A stretch of DNA of 44,117 bases, taken from positions 1-44,117 of the forward strand of contig CACDDC010000007.1 of the NCBI GenBank assembly GCA_902551455.1. Reading direction: 5' to 3'. The notes under the pieces are model-generated. The model searched no databases, was not told where the DNA came from, and saw nothing but the letters and a program-made list of their open reading frames with translations. A program made the position numbers and the translations under genes. Of the stretch, positions 1 to 6,591 are shown in pieces. Positions within the stretch are counted from its first letter, which is position 1, and each line of letters starts with the position of its first letter. This stretch comes from an uncultured Pelagibacteraceae bacterium (GTDB lineage: Bacteria; Pseudomonadota; Alphaproteobacteria; Pelagibacterales; Pelagibacteraceae).

Positions 1-749
1 ATTTTTAAAACTTTGTCATCATGTTTTGTGGAGATATGATTAAATAGTGACTTTGCATTTCTTCTCATTATTTTTTGATACTCTGTAATTGGTTTCTTGT
101 CATATTTTGATTTAAATTCTCCTTGACCTGACTTTGTAAAAGGCAAATCATATATTGCCTCTTCAACAGTTACATATTCTTTATTTATTTTATTAGGAAA
201 TAAGAATTCTGGATCAATACCTAAATTGTTTCCAATAAAAAAAGCTCTCTTTCTCAATTGAGGCACCCCATAATCAGCTGCAAGAAGGACTTTTACTTTG
301 GTGTCATAACCAATCGATTTAAAGATTGATAAAATTTGGTTTTTTGTTTTGCCTTGATAAATGTTTAATATTCCTGGAACATTTTCCATTAAGAATATTT
401 TAGGTTTTAAATCTTTAATAACTCTAACAAACTCTTTAAATAGTTTGTTCCTTTTATCATTTAGAAAAATACCGTTACCTCTTATCCGTTTTCCAGACAT
501 GCTAAAACCTTGGCAAGGAGGGCCTCCAACAATCACATCTACATTTGATTTATTAACTAACAAATCATTAGAATTAACTTTCGTTATATCTTCCTCAAAT
601 ATTTTGGTTTTTTTGAAATTTTCCCTATAAGTTTGTGAAAGATTTTTATCAATCTCTACTGCTGAAATAACATCAAAGCCTGCATCTCTAAACCCTTGAG
701 ATAAGCCCCCAGCTCCAGAAAATAAATCAATAACTTTTAAAGAATCCAT
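1..749 (-). CDS. DNA (cytosine-5)-methyltransferase, C-terminus beyond the window
   Basis: This is the N-terminal ~249 residues of a 5-methylcytosine DNA methyltransferase. Visible motifs are the AdoMet-binding FSGAGG near residues 10-15, the catalytic PCQGFS loop with Cys79, the ENV motif at about 122-124 and QLRKR at about 164-168. The target-recognition domain and last motifs lie left of base 1. The ATG at 749 overlaps the end of the upstream methyltransferase gene by 13 bases, which indicates translational coupling. Together with that gene and the helicase it forms one minus-strand operon, so a role in protecting host DNA from a co-encoded restriction enzyme is likely. The family is certain; the recognition sequence cannot be read. 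Confidence 0.93.
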   Translation of the reverse strand, partial: MDSLKVIDLFSGAGGLSQGFRDAGFDVISAVEIDKNLSQTYRENFKKTKIFEEDITKVNSNDLLVNKSNVDVIVGGPPCQGFSMSGKRIRGNGIFLNDKRNKLFKEFVRVIKDLKPKIFLMENVPGILNIYQGKTKNQILSIFKSIGYDTKVKVLLAADYGVPQLRKRAFFIGNNLGIDPEFLFPNKINKEYVTVEEAIYDLPFTKSGQGEFKSKYDKKPITEYQKIMRRNAKSLFNHISTKHDDKVLK

Positions 750-2320
750 CCGTAGGTAGTTTTACTATTTTTGATAAGTTTTTTATATTTAAAATTTTTA
801 TTTAGAAGGTTTTCTACATCAATAATCTTATTATCTTGATCTCTATAAAGATTATTATTTACAATAAACGGTATAATTTTTTCGTATAGCTTATCAGGAG
901 TAATAAAACCCTTGTTTTTTTTTATATTTTTTTGAATTTCTTTTTTTAAATGCTCAACAGGTGCAACACCATTCAATTTTTGTCTTTTGACTAAAGATTG
1001 TTTTTTAAAATTGTAAACAAAATCTCCCTTAAAGGTGTTTTTTCTATTTAATCCCTGTGTTCCAGAAGATACGGCTTGCTCTTGGTAGACAATATTTTCT
1101 AATCTAAACCCAATTTTTTGGAGATTAGAAATAACAATTTCCCAAATCTGTATATCTCTATTGTGAAAAGTTAATGATAGATGCTTGTTATCTTTTAGCA
1201 CTCTGTGCATTTCTTTAAATACATTAATCAACCGCTTTGAATAATCATCATATTTTTTATTTCTATAAGGGTCATAAATAATTTCTTTATTGTATTTAAC
1301 GCTATTTCTTAACCATGAATTCCAGAACATGCTCAAACCAAAATATGAGATACTTTGACCATATGGAGGATCTGTAAATATATAATCGATACTTTTAGAT
1401 TTGATAAATGATAAATTTTCAGAAGATTTATTATAAATTTTAACCTGTTTATCATCAATTAAATTCATAGCCTCTTTCTTGCCTTCACAAAATTTTTTAA
1501 ATCTTGTCTGGAATGTTATGAAAATATTTTTTTCAGTATGTATTTTTGGTACCCATAACTTGCTTACCACCCAACCGGACCTTCCTTGAACTTTTTTTTC
1601 ATCACCAGGTATCATTCTTGAGACGCTTGATAGCATGGATGAAAAACATAGTTTTAAATTATCTCTAATTTTTTGATTTGAAATTTTTCCAATATCTTTA
1701 TTAATATTACCTAATATGATTAATGCTCTTTCTGTAAAAAGCATATTCATATGAGTTTTATCACTTCTTTTTACATATTTAAGTATTTTTTCTTTTGGAT
1801 AATAAAAGTTATTTTTTTCTTTATTAAAGATTAGGGAAATTGTACTTAGTAATTTTGTATCTAACTCATCTGCTTTTTTAATCAAAATACCGCATTTTTT
1901 ACAACGAATTTTTATTGAGTAAAATTTTTTTTCTTTCCAAACAGAGTTTTCAATTATTGCATTAGATTTACATTTTTTACACTTGCTAAAATAAAAACTT
2001 TCGTATTTTTTTTTATTCTTATTAAATATTCTGGTAAAATTTTTTTCTAAGAAATCTAAATCAATTTTGTTAATGGTATTATTAACAATGAAAGTTGAAA
2101 TGGGATTTAAATCCACACCAATTGCTTTTCTTTGCATCTTAGAACATTCAATTGGAACAACGCCACTGCCCATAAATGGATCTAGAACAAGATCATTTTT
2201 CTTGGTGTAGCTCTTAATATACTCATTAACTACATTATGAGCTTTTCTTCCCCAGTACCTATGTAATAGATAATGTTTTGAGTGAGAACTGGCTTTAATA
2301 TTTTTGTTTATTTTTTTCAA
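737..2320 (-). CDS. DNA amino-methyltransferase (N6-adenine or N4-cytosine) with zinc ribbon
   Basis: A 527-residue AdoMet-dependent DNA methyltransferase. The AdoMet-binding motif DPFMGSG lies at 47-53 and the catalytic DPPY at 317-320, the signature of enzymes that methylate exocyclic amino groups. The ~265 residues between them hold a CxxC...CxxC pair (Cys114, 117, 140, 143), probably a structural zinc ribbon in the target-recognition region. It starts 2 bases after the helicase gene and overlaps the C5-methyltransferase gene, so all three are one operon. Motif order I then IV with a long insert suggests an alpha-like layout. Whether the target base is adenine or cytosine cannot be told from DPPY alone. 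Confidence 0.88.
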   Translation of the reverse strand: MKKINKNIKASSHSKHYLLHRYWGRKAHNVVNEYIKSYTKKNDLVLDPFMGSGVVPIECSKMQRKAIGVDLNPISTFIVNNTINKIDLDFLEKNFTRIFNKNKKKYESFYFSKCKKCKSNAIIENSVWKEKKFYSIKIRCKKCGILIKKADELDTKLLSTISLIFNKEKNNFYYPKEKILKYVKRSDKTHMNMLFTERALIILGNINKDIGKISNQKIRDNLKLCFSSMLSSVSRMIPGDEKKVQGRSGWVVSKLWVPKIHTEKNIFITFQTRFKKFCEGKKEAMNLIDDKQVKIYNKSSENLSFIKSKSIDYIFTDPPYGQSISYFGLSMFWNSWLRNSVKYNKEIIYDPYRNKKYDDYSKRLINVFKEMHRVLKDNKHLSLTFHNRDIQIWEIVISNLQKIGFRLENIVYQEQAVSSGTQGLNRKNTFKGDFVYNFKKQSLVKRQKLNGVAPVEHLKKEIQKNIKKNKGFITPDKLYEKIIPFIVNNNLYRDQDNKIIDVENLLNKNFKYKKLIKNSKTTYGWIL

Positions 2321-2322
2321 TT

Positions 2323-4866
2323 TTATTCCAAAAAAGGTTTCGGATTATATAGCATTTCCTCATACTCTCCCCTCTCACCATTTTCAAGTGGGAAAGGCAC
2401 CTTATCTTCTTCAAGTTTTTTCTCAAAATTAGATGTAATGTTTTTAATTCTATCAATATATTTTTCATTGATTCGAATATAACCTTCATCGTGATTATAA
2501 ATTAGAGAAGGTATGTATTTAAAAACCTGATAAAATCTGTCGTCAAGTTTTGGTTTGTTGTTGGTTAAATCATCCAAATATCTTATTATATATGGAGATT
2601 CAGTTTCGTTCCTTAATAACAAAATATGATCAACTATATCTTTATATTCATTATAGTTTCTAGAGATAAAAACAAAAAACTTATATTCCAAATATGATAT
2701 CTCAAATTTTTTGGTTTTTTCACCAATTGTTAAAAGAACTTTATACAAAGTTATTATTAAAAAGTTTTTAAAATTTTTATTAAACGACTCAGACTCTGGA
2801 TTTCTAATGTCTGTATCTTTGGCTATTCTATTCCAATAGCAAATTTTTTCAAATTGAGACTCAATTAAATCTACATATTTATTTATCTCATCAAAGTTAT
2901 TGGTTCTTTTACAAATTTCATCAAAAACTTTTGTTGGGGCGTTCTTTTTATCTTTATCTAATAATCCTAAATATCTAGACAAAATCATCGTTCTAGTGCC
3001 AGATGTATCATCTGAAATATTTTCTAATTTCTTTTCAAAATCTTTCACATTTATCTCAGGATTATCTTTATAAATTTTACACCCTTTAAGATTGGTTATT
3101 ATATCTTTTTTTTGCTGACCTATTTTTGAATACATATTTGATTTTGCCTGTCTTACCAAATATTCTCCCCATTTTTTCCAATTCTGTGGAATCCTTTCGA
3201 CATCAATTTTTGGAGAATAAAGAGCCTCTTCTTGTCTAAAGATATCAATAACCTCTCTTTCAAAGATTATTTCATTTCCATTATTATCATAGTAAAAAAG
3301 ATCTTTTTCAGGTAACTCGACTGTGCCTGTGACACCTTCAAATACACCAAGTGCATTACGTTGATTTTGACCAACAAAATCCATAACTCTTAATTTAAAT
3401 TTATTATCAGAAAGTCTTAACCCTCTACCAAATTGTTGGATCGCAATTGTTGATGAATTTGTTGGTCTTAGTAATAATAAACAGTCAATTTTTTCAATAT
3501 CAATTCCCTCATTAAATATGTCAACAACACAAGCAATATTAATTTTACCGTCAATAAAATCTTGAGTATTTTTTTTTCTTTGCTCTCTACTAAGAAAAAA
3601 TTCACTAGTTGTATTTGTATTGCTATGTATTACAGCTGCATTAAGGTTTTGATTATTTAAAGCTGCTGCAAATCTATGTGAATGTTCTATATTGACACAA
3701 AATGCGAGAGTTTTTTTTGGTAAAGGATCTTTTAATAATCTAAATTTTTCGATAATCAAATTATCTCTTTCTTCGATAACTAAAAGTTGATTAAGATCCT
3801 CCTCATAATACTTTCTATTGTTCCATCTAATATTGCTATAATCAACATTATCTTTATGTCTAAACCATTGATATGGAACCAAATAACCTTTTGCGATGGC
3901 CTCCTCTGTTCTTACCTCATGAACCAAATTTCCATCATAAATTTCATTTATTATATCAAAATCATCTGCTCTCTCAGGTGTAGCAGTCAAACCTAATAGA
4001 AATTTAGGTTTAAAATGATTTAATACACTTGAATAAGTAATATTTTCATCTGAAGAATGATGCGTCTCATCAATAATAATATAATCAAAATGACTTTTAT
4101 CGAACTTCTCTAAATTTTCTGGTCTATATAAAGTTTGAATTGATGCAAAAATGATATCTGATTTAGTATCTTTTTCCTCAGCATTAAAAAACCCAGATGT
4201 TTTTTCAGGCCATACATTTTTAAAAGACGTTTGTGATTTTTTTAAAATTTCATCTCTATGTACAACAAAAAGTGTTTTTCCATTAAAATTCTTAGCATCA
4301 AAAGCTGATAAATAAGTTTTACCAAGTCCAGTAGCATAACATACAAGGCCTTTCTTTTTTCCTTTTTTTCTAATTTCTTTTAATCTTTCTAATGTTATTT
4401 TTTGAACTTCATTTGGCTGCGGTTTTCCTGAGATAAAAGTTTTAGAGTTTACGTTAAACTCTGGCTCAGCCACAAAAAAACGTAATAATGTATCCCTACC
4501 TCTAATCTTATTTTCTATAATATCGAAAAGTGGGATGGTTCTATAATTACCTTTAAAATACTCGTTGATAGAATTTTTTTTAAGCTGATCATGCGAATAA
4601 TCTTCAGCAGAAATTTGATGATGTGTGGGATCATCTACTTCTATAGCGTACTTTCCATTGTCTCCATGTAAAACAAAGTCAATTCGTCTTTTATTTCCCT
4701 CTGCATCTGTAAAATTAAACTCATTCTCTAATCGATCTAAACCTCTTTCTCCCCATGTTGGATAAAATAGCTCTGTAATAAATGAGTAGTTACCAAATGT
4801 TTTAACTTTTTTAGACTCTGGTCTTCTGCAGTGAGGATATTTTATAAAGTAGTCTTCTAATTTCAT
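2323..4866 (-). CDS. Restriction-type superfamily II helicase with N-terminal nuclease-like domain
   Basis: An 847-residue protein with an N-terminal nuclease-like domain (about 1-120), a superfamily II helicase core (about 150-500) and an unassigned helical C-terminus. Helicase motifs are complete: Walker A ATGLGKT (178-184), DETH (266-269), TATPER (294-299), motif V around 445-457 and QQFGRGLR (477-484). The N-terminal pattern RIDFVL (61-66) then IEVDDPTHH (75-83) resembles Vsr/DUF559-like PD-(D/E)xK folds, with ExD in place of ExK. It is first in the operon with two DNA methyltransferases, so it is most likely the restriction subunit that translocates on and cuts unmodified DNA. The helicase assignment is firm; the nuclease role is inferred. 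Confidence 0.85.
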   Translation of the reverse strand: MKLEDYFIKYPHCRRPESKKVKTFGNYSFITELFYPTWGERGLDRLENEFNFTDAEGNKRRIDFVLHGDNGKYAIEVDDPTHHQISAEDYSHDQLKKNSINEYFKGNYRTIPLFDIIENKIRGRDTLLRFFVAEPEFNVNSKTFISGKPQPNEVQKITLERLKEIRKKGKKKGLVCYATGLGKTYLSAFDAKNFNGKTLFVVHRDEILKKSQTSFKNVWPEKTSGFFNAEEKDTKSDIIFASIQTLYRPENLEKFDKSHFDYIIIDETHHSSDENITYSSVLNHFKPKFLLGLTATPERADDFDIINEIYDGNLVHEVRTEEAIAKGYLVPYQWFRHKDNVDYSNIRWNNRKYYEEDLNQLLVIEERDNLIIEKFRLLKDPLPKKTLAFCVNIEHSHRFAAALNNQNLNAAVIHSNTNTTSEFFLSREQRKKNTQDFIDGKINIACVVDIFNEGIDIEKIDCLLLLRPTNSSTIAIQQFGRGLRLSDNKFKLRVMDFVGQNQRNALGVFEGVTGTVELPEKDLFYYDNNGNEIIFEREVIDIFRQEEALYSPKIDVERIPQNWKKWGEYLVRQAKSNMYSKIGQQKKDIITNLKGCKIYKDNPEINVKDFEKKLENISDDTSGTRTMILSRYLGLLDKDKKNAPTKVFDEICKRTNNFDEINKYVDLIESQFEKICYWNRIAKDTDIRNPESESFNKNFKNFLIITLYKVLLTIGEKTKKFEISYLEYKFFVFISRNYNEYKDIVDHILLLRNETESPYIIRYLDDLTNNKPKLDDRFYQVFKYIPSLIYNHDEGYIRINEKYIDRIKNITSNFEKKLEEDKVPFPLENGERGEYEEMLYNPKPFLE

Positions 4867-4894
4867 TTTTTGTATAATGTACTTTTAGATTACT

Positions 4895-4900
4895 ATTATA
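4895..4900 (-). promoter_or_regulatory. Predicted -10 box for the restriction-modification operon
   Basis: On the minus strand this hexamer reads TATAAT, 28 bases before the helicase ATG at 4866, giving a predicted leader of about 22 bases. No good -35 hexamer is seen at normal spacing. That region is occupied by the inverted repeat at 4921-4940, so transcription may depend on a bound factor. There is no clear Shine-Dalgarno before the ATG. Confidence 0.45.
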
Positions 4901-4909
4901 TTATCTCTC

Positions 4910-4931
4910 CATGCTCTAGTCTTGCTCTAGT
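4910..4931. repeat. Tandem 11-bp direct repeat (cluster A)
   Basis: Two adjacent 11-mers, CATGCTCTAGT and CTTGCTCTAGT, differ at one position. The 11-bp period places both on the same DNA face. They lie just upstream of the predicted -10 box of the restriction-modification operon. They share the core TGCTCTAG, close to TACACTAG of the cluster at 5159-5180. Confidence 0.75.
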
Positions 4932-4940
4932 TTGAGCAAG
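4921..4940. promoter_or_regulatory. Inverted repeat, candidate operator
   Basis: CTTGCTC and GAGCAAG form a perfect 7-bp inverted repeat with a 6-base centre. Its centre is about 42 bases upstream of the predicted start point of the helicase-methyltransferase operon, over the -35 position. It overlaps the second unit of the direct repeat. A dimeric regulator of the restriction operon is a reasonable guess; no control-protein gene is seen nearby. Confidence 0.5.
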
Positions 4941-5010
4941 TTAATTAAGCTTTATTTTCTAATCTTAATTGAAAACTAAATAAAAGTTATGTGTATTTAT
5001 AAAATTTTTG

Positions 5011-5040
5011 GACTACCTTAGACTACTATGGACTGACTTT
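5011..5040. repeat. Three degenerate 10-bp direct repeats (cluster B)
   Basis: GACTACCTTA, GACTACTATG and GACTGACTTT lie end to end with a 10-bp period. The first two share GACTAC. Offset by one base, ACTACCTTAG matches ACTACACTAG of the cluster at 5159 at 8 of 10 positions. The cluster sits 10 bases from the end of the tRNA-Leu fragment, where arm-type recombinase sites could lie. Confidence 0.55.
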
Positions 5041-5047
5041 AACTTCT

Positions 5048-5096
5048 ATCCCTCGTCTTTTAAGTCCTTTGTGTCTACCAATTTCACCACGAGGGC
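5048..5096 (-). pseudogene. tRNA-Leu(UAA) 5' half / internally deleted tRNA remnant
   Basis: Reading leftward from 5096, the sequence matches a bacterial tRNA-Leu from the acceptor strand GCCCTCG through the D-arm (TGAAATTGGTAGACAC) to the anticodon loop CTTAAAA (anticodon TAA). The match ends at 5058, exactly at the 3' edge of the anticodon loop. The 3' anticodon stem, variable arm and T-arm are missing. Two bases further on, CGAGGG could pair with the 5' acceptor strand, so this may be an internally deleted tRNA rather than a clean half. It cannot be a working leucine tRNA. The anticodon loop is a common crossover site for tRNA-targeting integrases. Confidence 0.75.
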
Positions 5097-5158
5097 ATTA
5101 TTTGAGTTGTGTTTACTTACTTTTTTTAACATAAAAAATCAATTTTTTTATTTATCAC

Positions 5159-5180
5159 AACTACACTAGAACTACACTAG
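5159..5180. repeat. Perfect tandem 11-bp direct repeat (cluster C)
   Basis: AACTACACTAG occurs twice back to back with no mismatch. It lies about 50-70 bases upstream of the predicted start point of the DUF2130 gene and about 60 bases from the tRNA-Leu remnant. The 11-bp period matches the cluster at 4910-4931 on the other side of the gap. Confidence 0.85.
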
Positions 5181-5214
5181 TTAAATTTATTAAAGAATTA
5201 ATATTTATTAAATA

Positions 5215-5223
5215 TGTTATATT
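5215..5223 (+). promoter_or_regulatory. Predicted extended -10 promoter for the DUF2130 gene
   Basis: TGTTATATT fits an extended -10 element (TG, one base, then TATATT) and ends 14 bases before the ATG at 5238, giving a leader of about 8 bases. No -35 match is obvious, which is usual for extended -10 promoters. Confidence 0.4.
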
Positions 5224-5237
5224 AAAGTAAATTTATA

Positions 5238-6304
5238 ATGAGCAATATACTAAAGATAAAATGTCCAGATTGTGGGAATATATTTGATGCTGGAAGTGCA
5301 TTTAATGACCATGTAGAAAAAACTAGGAAAGAAGAAAAAAAAAAGCAGAGCGCACTGCTCAATTAAATGCTGAAAAAAAATTCAAATCAGACAATGAAAA
5401 ACTTGAGAAAGAAAATTTAAAATTAAAAAAAGATAAAGAAAAAGATGAGGAAAAAATTAGAAAAGAAGAACGAGAAAAAGCATCAAAAGATGCAGAGGAA
5501 AAATTCAGTAAAATAAATGAAAAAACGACTAAAGAAAATCAAATTAACAATAAGAGATTATTAGATAGACTTGCAAAATCTGAACAAAATAATAGAGAAC
5601 TAAAAAAAATAATTAAACAAAAATCACCAGAAGTTCAAGGCGAAGTTCAAGAAGAATTAATAGAGGATTTTCTTCGAAGAAAATTTCCATCTGACTCAGT
5701 TACACCTATTAAGAAAGGTGAGAAAGGTGGTGACTGTATAATGACACTTCATAACAAAAAGAATGATGAAATCGGTCAAATATATTTCGAGAGTAAAGAT
5801 AGAGAAAAAGTATTTCAAGAAAAATGGGTTGATAAGTTATTAAAAGATATGCAAGAAAGAAATATTAGTTACGGAATTTTAGTTTCAGTTTCAAAACCAA
5901 AAGATTTAAAGAAAGATGATGGTTATGTTACAAGACATAATTGCATCATAATAATAGAGATGAATTATAGACTTATACATTCTGTTGTAAGTTTTGTTAA
6001 AGATAGTCTCGAAACACAGTCACAAAACTCAAAAGATTTTGATGGTACAGCAGAAATGAAAAGACTCTGGGAATTAATCAGAAGTGATCAATTCAAACAG
6101 GGTTTGAGGGTTTTGTACCTTAAAATGTTAAAAATTGAAAAAAATATAGAAAAACAAAAAAAATTCTTTGAAAAAAATATTGCAGATCAAGAATTAAGTC
6201 TTTTGGAGATGAACCAGGAACTTAAAAATGTTGTTCTGTCATTTAGATCAAAAGTTGGTACAATTTTACCAGATAATTTACTTGATAAACCTGAAGATAA
6301 ATAA
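5238..6304 (+). CDS. DUF2130 family nuclease-like protein, interrupted by a -1 frameshift
   Basis: Read as annotated, the ATG at 5238 gives a 42-residue peptide ending at 5366. Shifting -1 at the A10 run restores a ~355-residue DUF2130 protein ending at 6304. It has an N-terminal CPDCG motif, a long charged coiled coil (about 25-140), then a PD-(D/E)xK-like domain beginning EVQGEVQEE with Asp166 of GGD and E185-S-K187 as likely metal-binding residues. The downstream frame has no stop for 319 codons and keeps these residues, which argues against an old pseudogene. The alternatives are programmed slippage, a recent mutation, or a homopolymer error in the sequence. DUF2130 proteins have no settled function. 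It is transcribed divergently from the restriction operon. Confidence 0.8.
5335..5345 (+). other. A10-G slippery run at the DUF2130 frameshift
   Basis: Ten adenines followed by G place the heptamer A AAA AAG (5339-5345) in the zero frame, the same -1 slippery motif used by E. coli dnaX. A -1 shift there leads directly into the frame of the main DUF2130 domain. A weak hairpin can form just after it (GAGC 5348-5351 with GCTC 5357-5360), and the zero frame stops at 5364. Confidence 0.55.
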
Positions 6305-6351
6305 AAATTCAATTCCAATAAATTATCTGAATATTAAAAAAGATATAAAAA

Positions 6352-6555
6352 TTATGAACTATTTATAATCTTAGGTAACATAAAAATATCTACAACAGTA
6401 TTACCTTCTATATCCCAAACCTTAAATTCATATCTGTAAAAATCATCGGTTTTTTCTAATAATTTGTTGATTAAATTAAATGCTTTTAAAGTATGAGATA
6501 AGGATTCATCACCAGCATCGTTGAATTTTATTCTAATAAAGTTGTTTTTATTCAT
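6352..6555 (-). CDS. Small hypothetical protein (67 aa)
   Basis: A 67-residue reading frame not recognised as any family. It is soluble, has a mixed helical and beta-like pattern (an amphipathic stretch HTLKAFNLINKLLEK at about 21-35, then alternating hydrophobics around VWDIEGNTVVDIFML) and no membrane segment or signal peptide. Its composition looks like a real protein rather than shadow sequence and nothing better overlaps it. It converges on the DUF2130 gene with 47 bases between, and lies 36 bases upstream of the epimerase gene region on the same strand orientation. No Shine-Dalgarno is seen. Confidence 0.5.
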   Translation of the reverse strand: MNKNNFIRIKFNDAGDESLSHTLKAFNLINKLLEKTDDFYRYEFKVWDIEGNTVVDIFMLPKIINSS

Positions 6556-6591
6556 TTATTTTTTTTTATGGATATGCCAATAATTTATAAA

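Larger units (their letters stand above)
4867..5237. other. Intergenic region between the R-M operon and the DUF2130 gene
   Basis: At 371 bases this is the only gap over 300 bases in the window, where neighbouring genes are usually separated by 0 to 75. It holds the divergent promoters, an inverted repeat, three clusters of related 10-11 bp direct repeats and a tRNA-Leu half. No ORF in it looks protein-coding. In such a compact genome its size and content point to a recombination or control region. Confidence 0.8.

Noticed and set aside
361-630. 89-codon plus-strand reading frame
   Set aside because: It lies antisense within the cytosine-5 methyltransferase gene, whose motifs (PCQGFS, ENV) are on the minus strand; its translation is low-complexity and matches nothing.
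2282-2489. Short frames on both strands at the helicase-methyltransferase junction
   Set aside because: They overlap two well-supported genes in other frames and have Phe/Ser- or Lys-rich shadow composition.
4873-4878. Plus-strand TATAAT just upstream of the helicase start
   Set aside because: It would read rightward into the gap where no gene starts until 5238; A+T-rich chance match.
5097-5158. Possible intact tRNA or small RNA in the 4867-5237 gap
   Set aside because: Only the 5' half of tRNA-Leu is present; no T-arm or 3' anticodon stem can be folded from the flanks, and 5097-5158 shows only A/T runs.
4910-5180. CRISPR array
   Set aside because: The repeats are 10-11 bp and tandem without spacers; no cas gene is present.
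4867-5237. Replication origin with iterons
   Set aside because: The repeats are iteron-like, but there is no Rep or DnaA gene and no TTATNCACA box, so an attachment site or operator fits better.
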